Assembly: GCA_036493475.1 (NCBI GenBank)
Contig: DASXPS010000058.1
Coordinates: 1 to 37,017 of the forward strand
Length of the DNA: 37,017 nt
From: Sporichthyaceae bacterium
GTDB lineage: Bacteria > Actinomycetota > Actinomycetes > Sporichthyales > Sporichthyaceae
Direction: 5' to 3'
Shown here: in pieces, positions 8,704 to 15,183 of the stretch
Layout: every line of letters begins with the position of its first letter
How positions within the stretch are numbered: position 1 is the stretch's first letter
Translations under genes and position numbers: made by a program
Notes under the pieces: model-generated
Seen by the model: the letters and a program-made list of their open reading frames with translations, nothing else
Databases searched by the model: none
What the model was told of the DNA's origin: nothing

Positions 8704-8795
8704 GGAGTCATCGACCGGTCGCCGGATACCCCCGGACCGCCGACTACTCAAGCATGAGGAGTCCGAATTACGACGAATTGAGGCGGGGCAACACG

Positions 8796-9152
8796 ATGAA
8801 GGTCGGCAGACAGGGCGCCATCCCGAGGCCGCGCACCGAGGCCCGGATCGACCCGCTCTTCAGCAATTTGACGCTGTGGAGCGACGGCCTGGTGCGCATG
8901 GAGCGCACTGCCCCGGTCGATGTCGAGGAGCTGGTGGCGGTCGCCGCCGACCACGTGGCGGCCGATCTGCAGCTGCGCGTCCGGCGCCTGCGGGACACCC
9001 GTGAGCCTTTCCCCACCAACCCCTACCGCCTCTCAGATGAGCTGCTGGACTCCGGGAAGCTGCCGTTCCTGCCGAAGAATCGCGACGCGGGTCGGGAGCT
9101 GCTGGCCCGGCTGTACCGCGACGCCCTGCACCGCGCGCTGGGCAGCCGGTAG
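8796..9152 (+). CDS. Hypothetical protein, about 118 residues
   Basis: The frame is open with normal third-position GC bias and encodes a soluble, charged protein with no membrane segment. A first half ending WSDGLVRMERTAPVDVEELV is followed by a mostly helical half rich in Arg/Leu (RVRRLRDTREPFPTNPYRLS). I do not recognise the family. ATG 8796 is preceded by AGGCGGGG; an in-frame ATG at 8754 would add 14 residues but has no ribosome-binding site. It diverges from the kinase gene and is followed 20 bases later by the end of a converging gene. Confidence 0.5.
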   Translation: MKVGRQGAIPRPRTEARIDPLFSNLTLWSDGLVRMERTAPVDVEELVAVAADHVAADLQLRVRRLRDTREPFPTNPYRLSDELLDSGKLPFLPKNRDAGRELLARLYRDALHRALGSR

Positions 9153-9172
9153 CCCCGCGGGTCGGGCTGCGC

Positions 9173-9403
9173 CTAGAGAAGCGCGATTTTGGGGTTGGGC
9201 AGGGCGATCCGGCGGGTCTCGGCCCCGAAGTTCACGATGATCTCGCGAGTGCCATTCACGCTCAGCACCGTGCCGAGGCCGTACTTGTCGTGGCTGACCC
9301 GATCGTCGACGGCGAACACCTCCGGGACCACCGTCTCAACGACCCGGGGCTTGAAGGGGCTGGTGGACAGGTGGCGCGCGGGGCGGGGGCTAGAGGTGCT
9401 CAC
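9173..9403 (-). CDS. Stand-alone Tudor-like domain protein resembling the PcrA/UvrD C-terminus
   Basis: A 76-residue protein. Residues 1-25 are a basic, flexible Ser/Pro/Arg tail. Residues 30-76 (VFAVDDRVSHDKYGLGTVLS, then a strand with IIVNFGAETRRI) match the small beta-barrel that ends PcrA/UvrD helicases and resembles the CarD/RID fold used to bind RNA polymerase. As a free-standing protein it may bind RNA polymerase or nucleic acid; that is inference. The start is a GTG at 9403; the ribosome-binding site is weak. It diverges from the cold-shock gene across a 253-base gap. Confidence 0.7.
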   Translation of the reverse strand: MSTSSPRPARHLSTSPFKPRVVETVVPEVFAVDDRVSHDKYGLGTVLSVNGTREIIVNFGAETRRIALPNPKIALL

Positions 9404-9656
9404 GGCTCTAGTGTCGCAGGCCGGGCGCCTCAGCGCCGGCCGCGCCGCTCATTCTCGTCCTGCCGATCCGGTCGCCGGTGCCCGTACCGGGCGGACGTGC
9501 TACCGTCCCGCAGGTTGCACATTTGCGATTCCACGCCGTTTCGACGTGCGCGGATTTGTGTAACCGCAGGGCGCATACCGCATCGATCCACGACGTAGCC
9601 CAGCTTGCCCACCGGGGCGATGCCACTGAGCGTCCGATGCAGGCAGGGAAAACAAC

Positions 9657-9857
9657 ATGCCCCAGGGCACTGTGAAGTGGTTCAACGGCGAGAAGGGCTT
9701 CGGCTTCATCGCCGTCGAGGGCCAGCCGGACGTCTTCGTGCACTACTCCGCGATCAACGCGAGCGGGTACCGCTCGCTGGAGGAGAACCAGCGCGTCGAA
9801 CTGGACATTGTCCAGGGCCAGAAAGGCCCACAGGCGGAGAACGTCCGCCCGATCTGA
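9657..9857 (+). CDS. cspA: Cold-shock domain protein (CspA family)
   Basis: A 66-residue single OB-fold RNA chaperone of usual family length. RNP1 (KGFGFI) and RNP2 (VFVHYSAI) are both intact, within [20 protein letters not shown]. It binds single-stranded RNA and DNA in the cytoplasm and melts secondary structure. ATG 9657 follows AGGGAAAA. The 253 bases upstream (9404-9656) hold no gene I can support; they offer room for a long structured 5' leader, as is usual for cold-shock genes, and TACCGT at 9501-9506 with a TG two bases upstream is a possible extended -10. No typical cold-box can be claimed. Confidence 0.95.
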   Translation: MPQGTVKWFNGEKGFGFIAVEGQPDVFVHYSAINASGYRSLEENQRVELDIVQGQKGPQAENVRPI

Positions 9858-9999
9858 CGTCACCGCACGGCGTCCTCGCCTCGCCCGGGCTTCGGCGCGG
9901 CCGGGCGGGGACGCCGGCAGCGGTGAATCAGCCGTTCAGATGACTGGGGACCACCCGGTCGGCTGATGGTCGGACCGTGCGCGTTTGCGTCCAACGACC

Positions 10000-10680
10000 A
10001 TGTATATCCCTCGCTCGCCCCTGCGCAGGCGGGCTCCGCTGATCGCCGTGGCCGTTGCCGCGATCGCCGGTGGCGGTGCCATGGGCATCACGCAGCTCTC
10101 CGGTAGCAGCGCTGCCGTTGCTGCCGTGCCCGCCGCTGCGTCGCCCGCGGGCAGCCCGATCGTGGTGGTGCCGTCGCTGCCCATCCCGGAGGTCACTGCG
10201 ACCCCCACACCCACCGATGCCGTGCCCACCGGCTGGGAGATCCCTGACACCGGCGATGCCACCTCCGCGCCGGTCGAGTCCAGCACACCCAAGCCGACGC
10301 AGAAGCCCACGCCAAAGCACACCCCGAGCCCGACGCCGAAGCCGACCACCACGCGCACCCCGTCGCCGAAGCCGACCACCACGCCCACCCCACGTGCGCC
10401 CACGTGCACGGATGATGCGGGCCAGACCTACAAGATCGGTGACACGGTCTGGGGTCCTTACGACAGCAACGGGCACCGCATCCAGCACGTGTGCAGTGCG
10501 ACGACCCCCGGCGCGGCCGATTGGACGTCCGTCCCGCCCCAGGCCCCACAGGGCTCGTGCACCACGGAGGACAGCCCTGAGAAGCTGGCTGACGGCTACA
10601 CCTACTACTGCGTCGGCGGGACGTGGTCGAGCACCCCGCCGCCGTCGACACCCGGACCCGGAGACGGCCCCCGCCCGTGA
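10000..10680 (+). CDS. Secreted Pro/Thr-rich protein with two Cys-paired C-terminal motifs
   Basis: A 226-residue protein beginning MYIPRSPLRRRAPLIAVAVA. It has an N-terminal signal or anchor segment (residues 10-30), then an extended linker of Thr-Pro-Lys repeats (about residues 95-135), and a C-terminal region with two similar units. In each, a Cys starts a 17-30 residue stretch that closes with a second Cys followed by a Trp (QHVC...DW and YTYYC...TW). This suggests two small disulfide-closed modules held away from the membrane by a cell-wall-spanning linker. There is no LPXTG sorting signal, so it is not an evident substrate of the upstream sortase. The family is not recognised. Confidence 0.65.
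   Translation: MYIPRSPLRRRAPLIAVAVAAIAGGGAMGITQLSGSSAAVAAVPAAASPAGSPIVVVPSLPIPEVTATPTPTDAVPTGWEIPDTGDATSAPVESSTPKPTQKPTPKHTPSPTPKPTTTRTPSPKPTTTPTPRAPTCTDDAGQTYKIGDTVWGPYDSNGHRIQHVCSATTPGAADWTSVPPQAPQGSCTTEDSPEKLADGYTYYCVGGTWSSTPPPSTPGPGDGPRP
10334..10384 (+). repeat. Tandem repeat in the Pro/Thr linker
   Basis: A 21-base unit (CGCCGAAGCCGACCACCACGC) occurs at 10334-10354 and again unchanged at 10364-10384, a 30-base period. It encodes part of the TPSPKPTTT linker repeat and is a likely site of length variation between strains. Confidence 0.75.
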
Positions 10681-10771
10681 CGACCGCGGCGAGGCCCGGT
10701 TGATAGGGCTGCCGCAACCGCGTCCTGGGCTAGTCCGACTGACCGCCGGATCGGCGCTCAGGGCTTCGGCT

Positions 10772-11320
10772 TTAGTGACCCATGCCCATGCCGGGCATGC
10801 TGTGGTCGTGGCGTTGGGCCGCGAAATACCTGTGAATGGCCTCGACCTGCGCAGGGTCGTCGCTGCGGAAGGCGATCCGCCCACCGGTCGGCAGCTGCGA
10901 GTAGGTGATCTGCATCCGGTCGGCGCCGGATTGCATCTGCGCCAAGCCGGGCATGTCCGCTCCGTGCATCGCGGCGGGGTCGCTGAAGTCACCGGCGGTG
11001 AACTGCCCGGCGATCCTGCTCAGGTGGGCGCGGATGGCGGCGATGTCGCTCGCGTCGTCCGGGCTGTCGGCCACCACCTCCTGAATCCCGCCGTCAGCGG
11101 TGTCGGTGAACGAGTGCACGGTCTTGCTCAGATCGAACCCCATCATTGCGGTCGCCTTCGCCACCATCGCCGAGCCCGACGAGTCCCCTGAACCGTGCGC
11201 GTGCGCGATCAGCACCCCACCGATGCCGCCCGCGAGGACCGCAGCCGCACCGAAGATCAGGACGCGCCGCCGCACACGTGTCCGGCCGGGCCCGGATCTC
11301 GTAGGGAGCACCTGGGTCAT
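10772..11320 (-). CDS. Membrane-anchored His/Met-tailed protein of the family often mislabelled aspartate carbamoyltransferase
   Basis: A 182-residue protein with a basic N-terminus and one membrane segment (about residues 20-40, VLIFGAAAVLAGGIGGVLIA). The outer domain contains FDLSKTVHSFTDTADGGIQE, HLSRIAGQFTAGDFSDPAAM, MPGLAQMQSGADRM and AIHRYFAAQ. These are the marks of a small family that databases frequently mislabel as aspartate carbamoyltransferase; it lacks that enzyme's carbamoyl-phosphate motifs and is far too short. The C-terminus HDHSMPGMGMGH is rich in His and Met and looks able to bind copper or another soft metal; the family often lies near metal-handling genes. ATG 11320 is preceded by GGAAGG. 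A short AT-rich palindrome lies about 85 bases upstream. Confidence 0.72.
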   Translation of the reverse strand: MTQVLPTRSGPGRTRVRRRVLIFGAAAVLAGGIGGVLIAHAHGSGDSSGSAMVAKATAMMGFDLSKTVHSFTDTADGGIQEVVADSPDDASDIAAIRAHLSRIAGQFTAGDFSDPAAMHGADMPGLAQMQSGADRMQITYSQLPTGGRIAFRSDDPAQVEAIHRYFAAQRHDHSMPGMGMGH

Positions 11321-11404
11321 GCCGCACCTTCCGCCGGCCGGCCCGGCCACGCATCACGCCGCCTTGGGCGGCCACGTACCCAGGCCATAGCAAATCAGAG
11401 CTGC

Positions 11405-11418
11405 CCAATTTGAATTGG
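11405..11418. promoter_or_regulatory. AT-rich inverted repeat in the 11351-11603 gap
   Basis: CCAATTTGAATTGG has 6-base arms around TG and stands out as AT-rich in this genome. On the minus strand it lies upstream of the His/Met-tailed protein gene, with TGCTATGG downstream as a possible -10. The rest of the gap holds short open frames without codon bias or ribosome-binding sites, and I see no gene in it. Confidence 0.3.
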
Positions 11419-11603
11419 CCCACAAACACCAGGACTGCAGTGTACGTCTCGGCTCTTGCCTCTCTGGGGCGACCACATCCCGTCCGACGATGCCGGGGCG
11501 GATGAGGCAACGCCGCGGCCGAGTACAGCTAGCGCTGTGGCTACTGCGCGCGGGCTACCAGTCGTTGACCCTCGCGAACGTTGTGACGTGGCTCCGGGGG
11601 TGC

Positions 11604-11847
11604 CTATAGAGGCGGTAGTCCTGCAGCTTCGCGGATGTCCTGCATAGTCAGCATGAAGGCGTCTTCGTGATGACCCGGGAACGGTTCAAAGTCCTTGCGG
11701 CGATACCACTCCGCAGCCGTGGTATTGAGCGCACGAACTATCAGCATCCTGAACCCAGCCTGTCCCGAGATAGCAGCGGCCCGCAGTAGGGCATCTTTCA
11801 GCAGCGGCGAGCCGACGCCGCGCGGCGACGGCGAGAGTCGGTCAACC
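11604..11847 (-). pseudogene. GNAT acetyltransferase remnant, 5'-truncated
   Basis: The minus-strand frame reads AVDRLSPSPRGVGSPLLKDA, then ALNTTAAEWYRRKDFEPFPG and a C-terminal MLTMQDIREA. This matches the last 80 or so residues of a GNAT N-acetyltransferase: the acetyl-CoA loop (RGVGSPLL), the AAEWYRRKDFEPFPG strand-helix-strand and the final strand. These C-terminal parts resemble GNAT toxins of DUF1778-GNAT toxin-antitoxin pairs. The N-terminal half and any start codon are missing, because the frame runs straight into the 3' end of the ABC permease gene. No antitoxin gene is visible. A dead fragment is the simplest reading. Confidence 0.65.
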
Positions 11848-12648
11848 GCGCAGGTCGCGGCGGGCGAACGCCGTGACACCGCCAACCAGGACGAGGACGC
11901 AGACCCCCAGCAGCACCGCGACTTCTTCACCGCCGAACCCGGTGCGCAACGGATCATTGCCGAGGTACCACCGCCATAGCGAGAGCGGGCGCAGGTAACT
12001 CAGCCAATGGACCGTCGCGCTCAGGCCGTATACGAGGTACGACACAAACGTGTAACCGGCGCCGGCTGCTGTTCCGAGCGCCCGCCGCCCACTGGCGGCA
12101 GACACCGCCCCGGCGCCCAGTCCCAGCGCGACACAGAACAGACCCATCTGCACGCACACCGCGAGCAGGTTGACAGTCGGCACGTCGAGCCGCACCGCAT
12201 TGCGCAGGACCACCAGCGGCAGCCAGCTCGCCAGCACCAGTAGCCCGAGCCCGATCACAACCGCCAGCGTCTTTTCCAGGTACAGCGAGCGACGGGTCAT
12301 CGGCTGGGCGAGCAGCAGGTCAAGGGTCCGGTCCTCCTCCTCGCCGGCCACGGCCGCCGCGCCACGGCCGATTGCGAAGACCAGCAGGACGGCGGGCAGA
12401 AAGAACGCGAAGAGTTGGGTGCTCAGATAGCCGGCCGGTGAGGTGAGCTCCGATCCGCCGAGCAACGCCTGCGCCGACGACGAGAGGTCGCCGTAGATCG
12501 AGTCCAGCGACGGGTTGTCCCGGATCGACGGGTAGACGCCGATGATCAGCAGCACGAGCAGCAATACCGACGCTGTCCACACCGCGAGGGAGGACCGCCG
12601 CAGCCGCAGATCACTGCCGGTGACCCGGAGCGCGCGGACCTGACTCAT
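11842..12648 (-). CDS. ABC-2 type exporter permease
   Basis: A 268-residue integral membrane protein with about six hydrophobic segments (for example VWTASVLLLVLLIIGVYPSI, FFLPAVLLVFAIGRGAAAVA and VAVLLGVCVLVLVGGVTAF). The cytoplasmic loop GEEEDRTLDLLLAQPMTRRS between segments two and three is the hallmark of the ABC-2 family and couples to the ATPase. Its ATG at 12648 overlaps the stop of the ATPase gene, so both subunits are co-translated. The exported substrate is unknown; relatives are linked to lipid, drug or peptide export. The stop lies within the GNAT remnant, so the last few codons may have been altered by the event that truncated that gene. Confidence 0.88.
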   Translation of the reverse strand: MSQVRALRVTGSDLRLRRSSLAVWTASVLLLVLLIIGVYPSIRDNPSLDSIYGDLSSSAQALLGGSELTSPAGYLSTQLFAFFLPAVLLVFAIGRGAAAVAGEEEDRTLDLLLAQPMTRRSLYLEKTLAVVIGLGLLVLASWLPLVVLRNAVRLDVPTVNLLAVCVQMGLFCVALGLGAGAVSAASGRRALGTAAGAGYTFVSYLVYGLSATVHWLSYLRPLSLWRWYLGNDPLRTGFGGEEVAVLLGVCVLVLVGGVTAFARRDLRG

Positions 12649-13580
12649 GACCGATCGCCCACATCGGGCCCGTCATGGGCCGAGAAGAACGCGTCTTCGA
12701 GTTCGGCCCGGCTGATGTCCAGCGAGCTGAGCGCGAAGCGCGCGAGGGTCTTGATGACCGCGTCCACGTCGCCGGTACAGCTGAATGTGACCGAGTCCCG
12801 TTCGATCCGGACCTCGGAGACCCGTGGGGTCTGCTCCAGCGCGTCGGCAACCGACTGCAGGTCTGCGGTGTCACGTGGGCGCAGCAGACCGTGGCGTCGA
12901 GACCGCGCCCGGATGGCAGCGATGTCATCGACGACCGCAACCCGGCCGGCGCGCAGGAGAGCGACGCGGGAGGCGGCGTGTTCCACCTCGGACATGACGT
13001 GACTGGACAACAGGACGGTGGCACCGGCAGCGGCGCGTTCCGCGATGAGTTCGGCCACCACGCGCTGCAACAGTGGGTCCAGCCCGCTGGTCGGCTCGTC
13101 GAGGACCAGCAGGTCTGCCGGAGGCGCGAACGCCACCAGCAGGCCGAGCTTCTGTTTGTTGCCCTTGGACAGGTCCGCGACCCGGCGGGTCAGATCGAGG
13201 TCAAGGCGCTCGGCCAATCGGCGGGTCGTGGCGTGGTCGACGCCGGGCCGGGCGAAGGTGTATCGGTCGAATACTTCTTCGCCGGTGAGCCGGCGTGGCA
13301 ACACCAGCTCGCCGGGCAGGTAGGTGGTCCGTCGATGCACCGCGACCGAGTCGCGGACGCTGTCCAGACCGAACACGGACATCGACCCGCTGGTCGGGCG
13401 GATGAAGTCGAGCATCGTACGCATGAACGTCGTCTTGCCCGCACCGTTGGCCCCGACCAGACCGACGACCTCACCGCGCTCGGCACGCAGATCGATCTCG
13501 ATGATCCCGCGCACCTTGCCATAGGACTTGGTCAGTGCCCGCGCCTCGAACGTCGGAGATCGCGAATTTTCAACGGACAC
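12645..13580 (-). CDS. ABC exporter ATP-binding protein
   Basis: A 311-residue ATPase subunit paired with the following ABC-2 permease. Walker A is GANGAGKT (residues 43-50), the signature is LSKGNKQ (137-143, a variant of LSGGQ common in this exporter branch), Walker B is LLVLDE (157-162) with the D-loop SGLD, and the switch His is in LLSSHVMSEVEHA. A C-terminal domain of about 90 residues follows (VSEVRIERDSVTFSC), as in drug and lantibiotic-type exporters. The start is a GTG at 13578-13580. It diverges from the molybdenum hydroxylase operon across 92 bases. Confidence 0.92.
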   Translation of the reverse strand: MSVENSRSPTFEARALTKSYGKVRGIIEIDLRAERGEVVGLVGANGAGKTTFMRTMLDFIRPTSGSMSVFGLDSVRDSVAVHRRTTYLPGELVLPRRLTGEEVFDRYTFARPGVDHATTRRLAERLDLDLTRRVADLSKGNKQKLGLLVAFAPPADLLVLDEPTSGLDPLLQRVVAELIAERAAAGATVLLSSHVMSEVEHAASRVALLRAGRVAVVDDIAAIRARSRRHGLLRPRDTADLQSVADALEQTPRVSEVRIERDSVTFSCTGDVDAVIKTLARFALSSLDISRAELEDAFFSAHDGPDVGDRS

Positions 13581-13672
13581 ATCCCAACCGTATGACGCCG
13601 AGGGACGAGACCGTCTTGACGACCCGATCTCCGACCAGGACTGATGGCTCGCACCGCGGGTAACCGCGCCCT

Positions 13673-14194
13673 ATGTCGACTCAAATCCGAAGCCGGGTCC
13701 AACTGCAGGTGGACGGCGCCCAGCGCAGCATCGACGTGGACAACCGGGTGAGCCTGCTCGACGCGCTACGCCGCGAGCTCAACGTCACCGGGCCGAAGAA
13801 GGGGTGCGACCAGGGTCAGTGCGGAGCCTGCACCGTGTTGCTGGACGGGCGGCGGGTGAACAGCTGTCTGGTACTGGCCGCCGCCGCGGGCGGCAGCACC
13901 GTGACAACGGTGCACGGTCTCGCGCCGGACGGTGAACTGAGCCCGTTGCAGCAGGCGTTCGTCGAGCACGACGGGCTGCAGTGCGGTTATTGCACACCCG
14001 GTCAGCTCTGCTCGGCGGTCGGGATGCTGGCGGAGGCCGGCGCGGGATGGCCCAGCCTGCTGGCCGGCGACCTCACCGCGCCGGTGGAGCTGGACGAGGC
14101 CGAGATCCGCGAGCGGATGGCCGGAAACCTGTGCCGCTGTGGCGCCTATCCGGGCATCGTGGCGGCGATCACCGAATCGGTGGGGACGCGCTGA
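13673..14194 (+). CDS. Molybdenum hydroxylase, [2Fe-2S] subunit (PaoA-like)
   Basis: A 173-residue small subunit of a xanthine oxidase-family enzyme. The N-terminal plant-type ferredoxin domain has Cys45, Cys50, Cys53 and Cys65 (KKGCDQGQCGACTVLLDG). The C-terminal four-helix domain binds the second cluster through Cys104, Cys107, Cys154 and Cys156 (LQCGYCTPGQ and GNLCRCGAYPG). The insertion around GWPSLLAGDLTAPVEL is typical of the PaoA/YagT branch. Unlike E. coli PaoA there is no Tat signal, so the enzyme should be cytoplasmic. It passes electrons from the molybdenum site to FAD. It is the first gene of a three-gene operon; its stop overlaps the next ATG (ATGA-type overlap at 14192-14196). 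Confidence 0.93.
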   Translation: MSTQIRSRVQLQVDGAQRSIDVDNRVSLLDALRRELNVTGPKKGCDQGQCGACTVLLDGRRVNSCLVLAAAAGGSTVTTVHGLAPDGELSPLQQAFVEHDGLQCGYCTPGQLCSAVGMLAEAGAGWPSLLAGDLTAPVELDEAEIRERMAGNLCRCGAYPGIVAAITESVGTR

Positions 14195-15183
14195 TGCGAA
14201 CCTTCAGCTACGCCCGCCCGGGTGATCCGGCCACCGCGGTGGCCGCCGTCGCGGACAGCTTGGAAGCCTGCTTCCTCGGCGGCGGCACCAACCTCGTCGA
14301 CCTGATGCGCCTGGGCGCGGCGCGGCCTGCCGCGCTGGTCGACATCACCCACCTCGGTTTGGATGACGTCGAGGAAACACCCGACGGTGGGCTGCGCATC
14401 GGCGCCACCGTGCGCAACAGTGACCTGGCCGCGCATGCGGTGGTGCGGGCGCGCTACCCGGTCCTCGCCCGGGCCTTGCTCTCCGGGGCCTCCGGGCAAC
14501 TGCGCAACATGGCCACCACCGCGGGCAACCTGTTGCAGCGAACGCGGTGCGTGTACTTCCAACAGATCGATCTGCCCTGCAACAAGCGCGATCCCGGCAG
14601 TGGTTGTCCGGCCCGCGACGGCGAACACCGCGATCTCGCCGTGGTCGGTCATTCGCCCTCGTGTATCGCCACCCACCCCGGCGACCTGGCGGTGGCCCTG
14701 GCGGCGTTGGACGCACAGGTGCAGATCGTCGGGCCGGACGGCCCGCGGGCGCTGCACGTGCTCGACCTGTACCGGCTGCCCGGCGACCGGCCGCAGCAGG
14801 ACACGGTGCTACAGCACGGCGAGTTGATCACCGCGGTGGTGCTGCCGCCGCCCGCCGCGAACGCTCGCTCGACCTATCGCAAGGTGCGCGACCGGGCGTC
14901 CTTCGCCTTCGCCGTGCTATCCGTCGCCGCGGTACTCGAGGTGCGTGAGGACGTCGTGGTCGACGTGCGCGTGGCCTGGGGCGGCCTGGCCGCGAAGCCG
15001 TGGCGGGCCCGGTCCGCGGAGGCAGCGCTGCGCGGTCATCGTCCGGGGATCGATGCCCTGCAGGCCGCATTCGAGACCGAGCTGGCGGAGGCGGAACCCT
15101 TGCCCGACAACGCTTTCAAGGTCCCGCTGGCCCGCCGGCTCGCGGTGCACACGCTGCTGGAACTGGCGGGAGAGCAATCGTGA
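14194..15183 (+). CDS. Molybdenum hydroxylase, FAD subunit with [4Fe-4S] loop (PaoB-like)
   Basis: A 329-residue medium subunit of the CO dehydrogenase flavoprotein fold. FAD-binding loops are FLGGGTNLVDLM (about residues 27-38) and ATTAGNLLQRT (about 108-117). A loop absent from ordinary xanthine dehydrogenase subunits carries Cys119, Cys129, Cys138 and Cys157 (RTRCVYF, LPCNKR, GSGCPA and SPSCIATHPGDLAVAL). This pattern matches the [4Fe-4S] site of the E. coli aldehyde oxidoreductase subunit PaoB. It accepts electrons from the small subunit. The gene overlaps both neighbours, with GTGA at its end, indicating tight co-translation. Confidence 0.9.
   Translation: MRTFSYARPGDPATAVAAVADSLEACFLGGGTNLVDLMRLGAARPAALVDITHLGLDDVEETPDGGLRIGATVRNSDLAAHAVVRARYPVLARALLSGASGQLRNMATTAGNLLQRTRCVYFQQIDLPCNKRDPGSGCPARDGEHRDLAVVGHSPSCIATHPGDLAVALAALDAQVQIVGPDGPRALHVLDLYRLPGDRPQQDTVLQHGELITAVVLPPPAANARSTYRKVRDRASFAFAVLSVAAVLEVREDVVVDVRVAWGGLAAKPWRARSAEAALRGHRPGIDALQAAFETELAEAEPLPDNAFKVPLARRLAVHTLLELAGEQS

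Noticed and set aside
10334-10384. CRISPR-like repeat
   Set aside because: Only two short copies with a 9-base gap, inside a coding Thr/Pro linker; no cas genes or array structure anywhere in the window.
10772-11320. Aspartate carbamoyltransferase
   Set aside because: The name is attached to this family in databases, but the protein is membrane-anchored, only 182 residues and lacks carbamoyl-phosphate-binding motifs.
11415-11609. 64-codon plus-strand ORF in the gap upstream of the GNAT remnant
   Set aside because: It has no ribosome-binding site and no codon bias, and an overlapping frame is equally open; there is not enough to call a gene.
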